Source: Anaerolineae bacterium (GTDB taxonomy: Bacteria > Chloroflexota > Anaerolineae > Aggregatilineales > Aggregatilineaceae). From it: 64,000 bases of DNA. How positions within the stretch are numbered: position 1 is the stretch's first letter; the number at the start of each line of letters is the position of its first letter. The position numbers were made by a program, and so were the translations under genes. Location: the NCBI GenBank assembly GCA_016926875.1, contig JAFGNU010000010.1, forward strand, positions 1 through 64,000, in the 5' to 3' direction. Positions 51,631 to 60,833 of the stretch are shown in pieces. Below the pieces are notes generated by a model that worked only from the letters and a program-made list of their open reading frames with translations, ran no database searches and had not been told where the DNA came from.

Positions 51631-52782
51631 ATGCACGTCGCATTTAACGGCTGGTTCTGGAATCAACCCTACACCGGCAGCGGGCAGTATATACGCCGCC
51701 TGCTGTCGGCTTTGCATATGCTGGCGCCGGAGATGCGGCTGTCGCTGGTTGTACCGGATCATGCACGCTCCCTGGAGCACCTGCCGCCGGACGTGGACGT
51801 GCTGCCGGTCCGGCTGCCGGTGAGCGGGCACCTGGGCAAAGTCTGGTTTGAACAGCGCGGGTTTCCGCAGGCGGTGGCTCGCGTGGGGGCCGACATCGCG
51901 CACGTGCCCTATTGGGGGCCGCCGCTGCGCGCGCCGTCGCCGCTGGTGTGCACGGTGCTGGACGTGATCCCGCTGACCGTGCCGGAGTACCGGGCTGGCA
52001 TCAATAACCGGCTGTATACCGCCCTGGTGACAGCCGCCGCCAAAGGCGCCGCGCATCTCCTGACCATCTCCGAAGCCAGCAAGCGCGACATCGTGCAGCA
52101 CATCGGCGTCCCGTCAGATCGTGTCTCAGTGACCTGCCTGGCGGCGGACGAGACGTTTCATCCGGAGCATGGCCGCGAGCAGGAAAAACACGTGCGCCAG
52201 CGCTGTAGCCTGGATGACGTGGACGACTTTGTGCTCTACCTGGGATCGTATGTCGCGCATAAAAACGTGCGGCTGCTGCTGGCGGCCTATACCTACGTGG
52301 CACAAGGGCTGGGGCCGGATGTGCCGCTGGTGCTGGCCGGGCATACACCCTCAAGCTGGGGCACGCGGCGCTTTCCCGATTTACCAGCTTACGTTGACCA
52401 GCTTGGGCTGGCGGATTATGTGCGCTGGATCGGCCCGGTGAATGAAGCAGATAAGCCTTCGCTTTACCGCCTGGCGCGGGTATTTGTCTTCCCCAGCCGC
52501 TATGAAGGCTTTGGCCTGGGACCGCTGGAAGCGATGGCGTGCGGTACGCCGGTGGTAGCGTGTGACGTGTCATCGGTGCCGGAAGTAACCGGCAAGGCGG
52601 CTTTCCTGGTCGATCCCGACGACTCGAAGGCGATGGGCGGCGCGATTTTATCGCTGCTGCTGGAACCCGATCTCGCGGCTGATATGAGGAACCGGGGACT
52701 GGCGCAGGCGCAGGTCTTTAGCTGGCAGCGCACGGCAGAAGGCACGCTGGCTGCCTATGAGCACGTCCTGAAAACACGCTGA
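51631..52782 (+). CDS. Glycosyltransferase family 4
   Basis: VLYLGSYVAHKNVRLLLAAY; FPSRYEGFGLGPLEAMACGTPVVACDVSSVPEVTGKAAFLVDP. Confidence 0.9.
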   Translation: MHVAFNGWFWNQPYTGSGQYIRRLLSALHMLAPEMRLSLVVPDHARSLEHLPPDVDVLPVRLPVSGHLGKVWFEQRGFPQAVARVGADIAHVPYWGPPLRAPSPLVCTVLDVIPLTVPEYRAGINNRLYTALVTAAAKGAAHLLTISEASKRDIVQHIGVPSDRVSVTCLAADETFHPEHGREQEKHVRQRCSLDDVDDFVLYLGSYVAHKNVRLLLAAYTYVAQGLGPDVPLVLAGHTPSSWGTRRFPDLPAYVDQLGLADYVRWIGPVNEADKPSLYRLARVFVFPSRYEGFGLGPLEAMACGTPVVACDVSSVPEVTGKAAFLVDPDDSKAMGGAILSLLLEPDLAADMRNRGLAQAQVFSWQRTAEGTLAAYEHVLKTR

Positions 52783-52908
52783 TCGTTTTTTCCATCCGTT
52801 TATAGCCGGTGCTGTTTCGCCAGGGCGTTTTTAGTGGTTTGTTATTTTTTGCATGAATATTTGTGATATTATCTATTATAATCCCCAAAATTGTACGAGG
52901 ACATGCAC

Positions 52909-55008
52909 ATGAAACGACTATCGCTGGTAGCAGGTGTATTGGTAGCTGTCGGGATCATCGCGGCCCTGGCGTCGGTCGCAGCGGGAGTGCTGGCGCAGGG
53001 CGGTGATGGCGATTCCGATGACGAAGGAGGCGACGTGACATATACGTGGGCCGGTGATGTAAACGCGCCGGACTTCCCCGGCGGTCTGGACTGGATCAAC
53101 GTATCCGAACCGCTCACGCTGGACGCGCTGCGCGGCAAGATCGTGATGCTGGACTTCTGGACTTATGGCTGCATTAACTGCATCCACATTATCCCCGATC
53201 TCAAGCGGCTGGAAGCGGAATACCCGAACGAACTGGTCGTCGTGGGCGTGCACTCGGCCAAGTTTGATAACGAGGGCGAAACCGAGAACATCCGCCGGAT
53301 TGTGCGGCGCTATGAGATCGAGCACCCAGTGCTCAACGACAGTGACTTTGTCATGTGGCAGGAATACGGTGTGCGCGCCTGGCCGACGGTGATGGTCATC
53401 GATCCGTTCGGTAAAATCGTCGGGTCGCTGTCCGGCGAACCGCTGTACGAGCGTGTCGCGCCAATCATTCAAACCATGGTCGAGGAATACGGTGCCGCTG
53501 GTGTGCTGGACCTGTCGCCGCTGCCCAACTGGCAGCCCGAAATGGCGAGCACGGACGATACGCTGCTGCGCTTCCCCGGTAAGGTGCTGGCCGATCCGGA
53601 CGGCAACCGCCTGTTCATCAGCGATAGCAACCACAACCGGATCGTGATCGCTGCGCTGGACACCTACGAAGTGCTGGACGTAATCGGCACGGGTGAGATC
53701 GGCCTGGCGGATGGCGATTATGCGACTGCCCAGTTCTTCCGCCCGCAGGGTTTAGCGCTGGTCGAGAATACGCTGTACGTGGCGGATACCGAGAACCACG
53801 CCATCCGGGCAGTAGACCTGGACGCGCGCACGGTTGAGACGGTCGCCGGGACGGGCGAGCAGGGCTTTAACCGTGACCAGAGCGGTCCTGGCCCGCAGAT
53901 GGAGTTGAACTCTCCCTGGGACCTGGTCGCGCATGATGGCGTGCTGTATATCGCGATGGCCGGGCCGCACCAGTTGTGGGCGTATGACCTCGCCAGCGGC
54001 GAGATTGGCCCCTATGCCGGGTCGGGACGTGAAGCGCTGGTCGATAGTAAACTGCGCGAGGCGGGCATGAACCAGCCCAGCGGCATCGACACCGACGGCA
54101 GCGTGCTCTACTTTGCCGATCCGGAAGCGAGCGCGATCCGCACCGCCGATCTTGATCCCGATGGTGAGGTCAAAACCATCGTGGGCACGGGCCTGTTTGA
54201 CTTTGGCGATCAGGACGGCGTCGGTGATGAAGTCTTGCTCCAGCACCCGCTGGGGATCACGCTGGCCGACGATGGCTTCCTGTACGTGGCGGATACGTAC
54301 AACAACAAGATCAAGCGCATCAATCCCGAAACACGCGAGAGCGTGACATACCTGGGCACGGGTGAAGAAGGTTTCGCGGACGGTGATAAGCCGCTGTTCT
54401 ACGAACCGGGCGGGCTTGACTTTGCGGCTGGCAAGCTGTACGTGGCCGATACCAACAATCACGCGATCCGCGTGGTGGACATGGCAGCCAAGACGGTCAG
54501 CACCGTTGAATTTCCGAACCCTGAGCGGCTGGGCGAAATACCGTCCGAAGGGGAAGCTGCCGAGTCAGATTTGAGCGATGCGCTAAGCGCCAGCGGATTA
54601 GTGGGCGAAAATGTCGTCTCGCTGCCCCCGCAGACGGTCGGCGCGGGCGAGGGCACGATCCAGATCAATATCACCATGCCGGAGGGCTATAAGCTCAACG
54701 ATCAGGCCCCGTTCACGGCTATCTGGCCGGAGGACGCTATCGCCCAGGTGCCGGACGACTCGCGCGATATTCGCATCGTACTGCCGGACCTGCCGCTTGA
54801 CGTGCCTGTTACGTTTGCGGAAGGCCAGACCGACCTATCCGTGGACCTGACGATCTACTGGTGCGAGGCGGTCAACGAAACGCTGTGCTTTGTGGAGCGC
54901 GTGCAGTTGGTTACGCCGCTGACGGTCACGGCTGACGGCAGCGAACATGTTGTGGCGCTGGAGCACGCGCTGGTGCCGCCTAACCTGGACGATAACACGT
55001 TTCAATAG
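52909..55008 (+). CDS. Secreted thioredoxin-like + NHL-repeat protein (NHLRC2-like architecture)
   Basis: VMLDFWTYGCINCIHIIPDLKRLEAEYP thioredoxin fold; repeated YVADTENHAIRAVDLDARTVETVAGTGEQGF NHL units; C-terminal beta domain. Confidence 0.85.
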   Translation: MKRLSLVAGVLVAVGIIAALASVAAGVLAQGGDGDSDDEGGDVTYTWAGDVNAPDFPGGLDWINVSEPLTLDALRGKIVMLDFWTYGCINCIHIIPDLKRLEAEYPNELVVVGVHSAKFDNEGETENIRRIVRRYEIEHPVLNDSDFVMWQEYGVRAWPTVMVIDPFGKIVGSLSGEPLYERVAPIIQTMVEEYGAAGVLDLSPLPNWQPEMASTDDTLLRFPGKVLADPDGNRLFISDSNHNRIVIAALDTYEVLDVIGTGEIGLADGDYATAQFFRPQGLALVENTLYVADTENHAIRAVDLDARTVETVAGTGEQGFNRDQSGPGPQMELNSPWDLVAHDGVLYIAMAGPHQLWAYDLASGEIGPYAGSGREALVDSKLREAGMNQPSGIDTDGSVLYFADPEASAIRTADLDPDGEVKTIVGTGLFDFGDQDGVGDEVLLQHPLGITLADDGFLYVADTYNNKIKRINPETRESVTYLGTGEEGFADGDKPLFYEPGGLDFAAGKLYVADTNNHAIRVVDMAAKTVSTVEFPNPERLGEIPSEGEAAESDLSDALSASGLVGENVVSLPPQTVGAGEGTIQINITMPEGYKLNDQAPFTAIWPEDAIAQVPDDSRDIRIVLPDLPLDVPVTFAEGQTDLSVDLTIYWCEAVNETLCFVERVQLVTPLTVTADGSEHVVALEHALVPPNLDDNTFQ

Positions 55009-55035
55009 GTCAATCACCTGACCCCCTAACAGCGG

Positions 55036-55066
55036 CGGGGCGTTCCAGATCGGAGCGCCCCGTTTT
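55036..55066. terminator. Intrinsic terminator between convergent genes
   Basis: CGGGGCGTTCC-AGATC-GGAGCGCCCCG then TTTT. Confidence 0.8.
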
Positions 55067-55067
55067 A

Positions 55068-56216
55068 TCATCCGTTTTTCCTGCGCTGTCTGCGCCATCT
55101 GCGGCAAGTTCCATGCAGCCGCCCGACGAAATATGCCGCGAAGGTGAACCGGAACACGGTTCTGATCCAGGCGCGTGTCTGGTAGCTTGGCCGGGCCATA
55201 TGGCGTCCCCACGCACGGCGCACGCCCAAACGATAAAACGGGATCATTATCCAATTAGCTATATCGGGTGACAATATTTGCGAGCGGGGCGGTCTGCCGC
55301 GTGGCGTGGGCGGCGTGTCTGCTAGCTTGATAGTTGCCAACGCGAACCCGTCGGCTTCCTTGTCATAGCGCACCAGTACGTTGCCCTCGGCGTCAGCGAT
55401 CTGGTTGAACGGGTAGTAATTCGCTGTTCCGATGGCCTCACGCCCTTGCGGAATATACCGCCACAAGGCAGGCTGGTGTGCCAGTGGAATCCCGAACGAC
55501 AGCCAGGGGATCGGGATATGCGAAGAAAACTGTCCCCAGGGGATGGACTGGACCACCGGCACACCCAGCCAGGTTGTGTAACGCAGTTCGTGCGCGCCAA
55601 AGGCTTCATCCGCCGCTGCCCGCGTGGCCTCCGGCACAGCCAGCAGGTCGGCCAGCGTAGTCTGCCAGCCGTCCGGGAACCGGAACTCCAGCTTGTGCAT
55701 CTGCGGCGGGCTGGCGCAAACGATCAGCGCATCCACTTTGCCCGCATAACGCCCGAACAGGTGCGGCACAAACACATCGGCGCAGATCATCAGCCCGAAG
55801 GTGCCGATATCCGTTTTGGCGACCGTGATCTCGCGGCCCTCGCGGAAGTACAACCGCTCCCAGGCCCAGGGAAAGTTCTTGTCATAACGCCACCACCGCC
55901 CGTCTGGTGCTGCCAGGAACAGGCTGTTGGTGATATGCTCCGGGCCAAGCAGCAGCAGCGACCCGGCCAGGTGTACGCTGTGTTCGGCGGCCTGGGCTTT
56001 CATCCAGGTGACGGTTGGCCCGTCGATGGGTTCGGCGCGGGTATAGTTCTCGCGGCTGTACACGTAGCCGGTGTTGAACAACTCCGGCAGCACAACCAGT
56101 TCTGCGCCCTGGGCGGCGGCTTCGGCTATCTGGATCGCCGCGTTTTGCAGCCGCTCGTGGGTTGGCGCCGGGACATTGGACAGCCGCACCGCAGCGGCAG
56201 TTACCGTGCGAGACAT
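55068..56216 (-). CDS. Carbon-nitrogen hydrolase (nitrilase superfamily)
   Basis: ELVVLPELFNTGYVYS (Glu), YDKNFPWAWERLYFREG (Lys), GLMICADVFVPHLFG (Cys). Confidence 0.85.
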   Translation of the reverse strand: MSRTVTAAAVRLSNVPAPTHERLQNAAIQIAEAAAQGAELVVLPELFNTGYVYSRENYTRAEPIDGPTVTWMKAQAAEHSVHLAGSLLLLGPEHITNSLFLAAPDGRWWRYDKNFPWAWERLYFREGREITVAKTDIGTFGLMICADVFVPHLFGRYAGKVDALIVCASPPQMHKLEFRFPDGWQTTLADLLAVPEATRAAADEAFGAHELRYTTWLGVPVVQSIPWGQFSSHIPIPWLSFGIPLAHQPALWRYIPQGREAIGTANYYPFNQIADAEGNVLVRYDKEADGFALATIKLADTPPTPRGRPPRSQILSPDIANWIMIPFYRLGVRRAWGRHMARPSYQTRAWIRTVFRFTFAAYFVGRLHGTCRRWRRQRRKNG

Positions 56217-56275
56217 GATCTGTCACTCCTTTGGCCCTGGTGTATCGATTGGCCTGTTTTTTGTTTTCGGACAAC

Positions 56276-58183
56276 TCAGTTGGCGGCCTGGCCGGGTGGC
56301 GCCTGTGCCGGGTCGTCTTGCTGGTCTACATACACGGGCAGCATGACGGTGAAGGTGCTGCCATGGCCGGGCGTGCTCCTCACATCCAGATCGCCTCCCA
56401 TCAAAACGATCAGGTTCTGCGTGATGGCAAACCCCAGGCCCGTCCCCGGTTGTTCCAGCACATGATCGTGTTCGGCGCGCCAGAACTTGGTGCCCAGCTT
56501 TTTGATCTGATCTGGCGTCATGCCGATCCCCGTATCGGTCACGCTGAGACTGACATACTCCTGGTCGCATACAGCGCGTAGATCAATTGCCCCACCGTCG
56601 GGCGTGTATTTGCAGGCGTTGCTCAGCAGGTTGACCAGCACCTGGATCACGCGGGCGTGATCGCCCCTGATTGGCGGTAAGTCGGGCGGGATGTGCTCAA
56701 CCAGGGTATGCCCGTGATCTTCAATCTGCTGGCTGACGCCTTCGAGGGCTTCGTTGACTGCCGTCCGTACATCAACTTTCTCGGACTTGACCTGCAACTG
56801 CCCGCTTTCCATGCGGCTGATGTCGTTCAGATCGCTGACCAGGACCATCATGCGCTTTACGCCGTTTTTAACATTGGCGATGAATGCTTCCTGTTTTTCG
56901 TTGACCGGCCCGACAACCGGCAGCAAATCCGCGTAGCCGCTGATGCTGGTCATGGGCACCTTTAACTCGTGGGCAACCAGGCTCACAAACTCGGATTTAG
57001 CGCGGTTGGCGGTTTGTACGGCATCATACAACCGCCCGTTTTCGATGGCGATGGCGGCGCGATCTGCCAGTCGTGACACAAGCGCCTGTGCATCTTCGTT
57101 AAAGGCATTTGCACGGTTGGCTGCCAGTGTTACAACGCCAATGACGTTGTTTTCGCGCCGGATCGGTACACACAGCACGGTGCGCACCGGTTCAACGCCG
57201 GGCGCGGAGAATTGCAGGGCCGCTTCCGCCGTTTCAAAAACCTGCCCGATCAGCGGGTGTGCCAGGGTTAGCTCGGCTGCATCAGAGAATTCATCCGCTT
57301 CGCCGTAATGCGCCACCACCCGCACGCCACCGGTTTCGGGATCGTGCAGCCCCAGGCTGGCGCTTTCGGCATTGCACAGCCGGGACGACCATTCGAGCGT
57401 GATGTTCATGGCGTTGCCCATATCCAGCGTCTCGTTGAGCTGGCGGTCGATCCATTGCAGCATCGTCAGTTCTTCCAGGCGCTCGGCCAATGCCTGGTCC
57501 TTGGCGCCGTACAGGCGGGCATTGTCGATGGCAACGGCGGCCTGGGCAGCGAAGGTTTCCAGCACTTCCAGGTCGTTTTCAGAGAAAATGCCGGTCCGAA
57601 TGCGGTTGTCGACGTACACCACGCCGATGATCCGGCCCCGTGCGCGCAGCGGGCTGGCCATGATGCTGCGCAGCGCGTGCGCGACGATGCTGGCCTGCCC
57701 GGCATAGCGTGGGTCGGTTTGCGCGTTGGTGGTGACAACCGACTGGTCGGTGTTCACAACCTGCCGGGTGATCGTCCGGCTGACGGAAAATTCGCTGCTT
57801 TCCAGCGTTTCCTGGTCAAAGTTGCGGGCAACGCGCACTTCCAGCTTGCCGTCGTCGTCCAGCAGCATCAAAAAGCCGCGTTCGGCTTCGGTGAGCTGGA
57901 TGATCGCATCCATGGCCTGGTCCAGCACCGTCTGGAGATCAAGCGAGGAACCCAGGGCGCGGCTGACGTCGAATAATGCGCCAAGCCGCCGTTGGTGTAC
58001 GGACTGCTGGTGGCTGGCATCCAGGGCTTCCAATAACTGTTCCAGCAATGCCAACCGTTCATCCAGGTAAGCCGGATCAACGCTGTTCGCCTGGGCCTGG
58101 CTGCGCAGCAGGGTGATGTTCTGGCGGGCATTTGACAGCGCCTGGTTGATTTCGTAACTCGTTTGGTGGGGTGTGTCGCTCAT
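56276..58183 (-). CDS. GAF-GAF sensor histidine kinase
   Basis: Two GAF blocks; H-box FVSLVAHELKVPMTSISGYADL; N-box NLLSNACKYTPDGG; G boxes VTDTGIGM and GTGLGFAITQNLIVLMGGDL. ATG 58183 chosen over TTG 58198. Confidence 0.9.
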   Translation of the reverse strand: MSDTPHQTSYEINQALSNARQNITLLRSQAQANSVDPAYLDERLALLEQLLEALDASHQQSVHQRRLGALFDVSRALGSSLDLQTVLDQAMDAIIQLTEAERGFLMLLDDDGKLEVRVARNFDQETLESSEFSVSRTITRQVVNTDQSVVTTNAQTDPRYAGQASIVAHALRSIMASPLRARGRIIGVVYVDNRIRTGIFSENDLEVLETFAAQAAVAIDNARLYGAKDQALAERLEELTMLQWIDRQLNETLDMGNAMNITLEWSSRLCNAESASLGLHDPETGGVRVVAHYGEADEFSDAAELTLAHPLIGQVFETAEAALQFSAPGVEPVRTVLCVPIRRENNVIGVVTLAANRANAFNEDAQALVSRLADRAAIAIENGRLYDAVQTANRAKSEFVSLVAHELKVPMTSISGYADLLPVVGPVNEKQEAFIANVKNGVKRMMVLVSDLNDISRMESGQLQVKSEKVDVRTAVNEALEGVSQQIEDHGHTLVEHIPPDLPPIRGDHARVIQVLVNLLSNACKYTPDGGAIDLRAVCDQEYVSLSVTDTGIGMTPDQIKKLGTKFWRAEHDHVLEQPGTGLGFAITQNLIVLMGGDLDVRSTPGHGSTFTVMLPVYVDQQDDPAQAPPGQAAN

Positions 58184-58190
58184 ATTGGTT

Positions 58191-58910
58191 TCAGTCAAGG
58201 ACTTGTTGGTTCAGATAATAGTCGCAGTATGCCGTTAGCGGGCACGCCTCGCAGTTCGGACGCCGCGCCTGGCACACCTCTCGCCCGTGGCGGATGATAT
58301 TCAGGTGCGCCGGGTAGTAGTCTTCGGGCGGGATGATCGCCTCTAGCTCGCGGTGGGCGCGTTCGGCGCTGGTTTTAGGTCCGATCAGCCCCAGCCGTCG
58401 GGTTACGCGGTGCACATGCGTATCGACCGGGAAAGCGGGCTTGTTAAATGCAAAGAGCAGAATAATCGCTGCTGTCTTAGGGCCGATGCCATGTATGTGT
58501 GTCAGCCAGTCTTTTGCCGCCTGGGTGTCCATCTCCGCCAGGTGATCCAGGGACGGCTGCCCCTGTCCGTCGGAAATATAATGCAGCGCGGCCTGGATGC
58601 GCGGCGCTTTCTGGTTCGCCAGCCCTGCCGGGCGGATCGTGTCGATGATCGCGTCAAGCGGCGCATCGCGGACGGCCTGCCAGGACGGGTAGCGATTCTT
58701 CAGGGCATAGAAAGCCGTGTCCCGGTTGGTATCCGATGTGCTCTGGCTGAGAATCGTACTGACCAGCTCATCGACCGGCGGCAGGTGTGGGCGCCACGCG
58801 GGATAGCCGTATGCGGTTTCCAACAGCTTGATGATGCTGTTGTATTTACCGCGTCGATGTGCCAGTGTATCCGAATCAAGAGCGTTCGAGTTGGATCGTG
58901 GTGTCTTCAT
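58191..58910 (-). CDS. nth: Endonuclease III
   Basis: HhH motif LTHIHGIGPKTAAIILL, catalytic region FPVDTHVHRVTRRLGL, Fe-S cluster CQARRPNCEACPLTAYC (C-X6-C-X2-C-X5-C). Confidence 0.93.
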   Translation of the reverse strand: MKTPRSNSNALDSDTLAHRRGKYNSIIKLLETAYGYPAWRPHLPPVDELVSTILSQSTSDTNRDTAFYALKNRYPSWQAVRDAPLDAIIDTIRPAGLANQKAPRIQAALHYISDGQGQPSLDHLAEMDTQAAKDWLTHIHGIGPKTAAIILLFAFNKPAFPVDTHVHRVTRRLGLIGPKTSAERAHRELEAIIPPEDYYPAHLNIIRHGREVCQARRPNCEACPLTAYCDYYLNQQVLD

Positions 58911-59039
58911 AGACCTGTAGACTTATAACCACCGTTTTCCTGGTCTAAGCATACAATGTATGCCACAGGACCGAAAGCGCGGCGCGTGTTTTTAGTGGTT
59001 TTTCAGAAGTATGTTAACCTGACCTGACGGCAGGGTGTT

Positions 59040-59975
59040 TCAAACGACCAGCTCATCATACAGCCGATCCAGGCTGAGGTCGGGGACGACTGTTTCACGC
59101 GTGCGCAGGGTCAGCGAAGCCGCCGAGATACCCAGGCGCACGGCTTCATCCAGCGGCATTTCGTTGAGCAGCCCAAAGATCACAGCCGCAGTCAGGGCGT
59201 CGCCCACGCCTGTCGCATCTACAACCTGGGTGCGGAGCGCGGGAATGTGGCCTGCGCTGTAGCCGCTGGCATAAGCCAGCCCGTGTTCCGCCAGCGTGAC
59301 GATCGCGATCTTGACACCGTGATTAACCAGGCATTGAGCGATCTCAATCGCGTGTTCGCTGGTGGCGGGGGGCGAATCTGTTCCACACAGCGCAGCCGCT
59401 TCGGCAGCGTTTGGTGCGACCACGTACAGGTCCGGCAGGTGTGGTGTCAGTTTGTGTGTCAGCGTGTCTGCGGTCGGGTCCGCGCATACCGGGACATGGT
59501 AGCGCCTGGATAACCGGAAAACTGTGTCCAGCGCTTTGACCGATAGGTTGGCATCCAGGACGATCATCCTGGCTTGTGCAAACAGGGATCGGTTGCGCCA
59601 CAGGTAGGCGGGTGAGATGGACGTCACGATGTCGTACTCGCTAACCGAGACGACAAGCTGCCCGTCCTTGGTCAAAACGGCGACATAACTGCCTGTGTGA
59701 ATATCCGGCAGTTGTAGCATATGGCTGGTATCAACCCCGGCGGCAGCAGTGTGTTTGATAACGTACTCGCCTGGATTATCTTGTCCAACCGCAGACAGCA
59801 GAATGGTCGGCACTTCGAGCCGGGCAAGGTTTTCGGCGATGTTTCGCGCCACGCCGCCAACGCTGTTACGCACAACGCCCGGATTAGCGGTTCCCATCTG
59901 GAGCGTGGCGCGCGGACGGCCTGTGATGTCGATGCCAGCAGCTCCGATCACCAGGACAGGTCGATCAGCGTTCAT
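59040..59975 (-). CDS. PfkB family carbohydrate kinase (possibly pseudouridine-kinase-like)
   Basis: GAAGIDITGRPRATLQMGTANPGVVRNSVGGVARNIAENLARL; C-terminal DATGVGDALTAAVIFGLL. Confidence 0.85.
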   Translation of the reverse strand: MNADRPVLVIGAAGIDITGRPRATLQMGTANPGVVRNSVGGVARNIAENLARLEVPTILLSAVGQDNPGEYVIKHTAAAGVDTSHMLQLPDIHTGSYVAVLTKDGQLVVSVSEYDIVTSISPAYLWRNRSLFAQARMIVLDANLSVKALDTVFRLSRRYHVPVCADPTADTLTHKLTPHLPDLYVVAPNAAEAAALCGTDSPPATSEHAIEIAQCLVNHGVKIAIVTLAEHGLAYASGYSAGHIPALRTQVVDATGVGDALTAAVIFGLLNEMPLDEAVRLGISAASLTLRTRETVVPDLSLDRLYDELVV

Positions 59976-60257
59976 GAGTTTAACTCCCGGAAAGTCCAAC
60001 CGGACCGGGCTAAAGGCGAACAGGTAACGCACTGCTTAAGTGTAGTGCGATTCACATTGTGCCTCAAGAGCTATCCAACGTCAAAGAAAATGCCGTGTGC
60101 TGGCTGTCTGGCGTATGAGATAGTACGAAAATACCTGTCGAAAACATGAAATGGTACTTGTCAAGTTGTTCAGAACCGACTATATATGAATAAAAGCGGC
60201 AGGGAATTGTCATGAATTATTTACAAATCCCTGATCACGGGGGCAGGAGTATGTGAT

Positions 60258-60632
60258 ATGGCTACGGACCTTAACGAGAACTCAGATAGTCCGAATCTTG
60301 AGCAGTTGATGCAGTTAGGGATACAGGCAGCCAAGTCGGGCAACAAACAAAACGCACGCATGATCTTTCAGCAGGTGCTTGACGGCGACAAAGATAACGA
60401 GCGCGCCTGGTTATGGATGGCGGCTGTTGCAGAAGACCCGGTTGAACGCCTGCGGTATATCAAAACGGTGCTGCGGATTAATCCCAGCAATCCCACCGCG
60501 CTGCGCGAGCTGGAACAGCGGAAACAACAGAAAGAATCCAGCAATAGCCAGGTATTAGTCTATGGAGGTATTGGGCTGTCGATAGCGCTTTTGTTGGTTG
60601 CGGTTACCGTTGTTATCTTGATCGCGCTGTGA
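60258..60632 (+). CDS. Small TPR-like + C-terminal TM protein
   Basis: Module LGIQAAKSGNKQNARMIFQQVLDGDKDNERAWLWMAAVAEDPVERLRYIKTVLRINPSNPTALREL then one TM. Confidence 0.75.
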   Translation: MATDLNENSDSPNLEQLMQLGIQAAKSGNKQNARMIFQQVLDGDKDNERAWLWMAAVAEDPVERLRYIKTVLRINPSNPTALRELEQRKQQKESSNSQVLVYGGIGLSIALLLVAVTVVILIAL

Positions 60633-60833
60633 GCCTGTTTAACCCGGCCTTGCGGGCCAGCCAGCTCCCCGTAAGATAAAACACGCACCGGGCATTCACA
60701 TGTTCCAGCCTCGTTATCGGTAGAGGCGTCTACCGTGCAAGGTACTGGTTGATCCGGTGCTGCGCGGGTGGCAGCGTGCCTGACCTTTGGCGCGGCTGTC
60801 AGGCGCGCTCCTAGTACTTGGGATAGGTCTGCT

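Noticed and set aside
52827-59001. 14-nt motif GTTTTTAGTGGTTT at 52827-52840 and 58988-59001
   Set aside because: Only two copies seen, low complexity; insufficient to claim a regulatory element.
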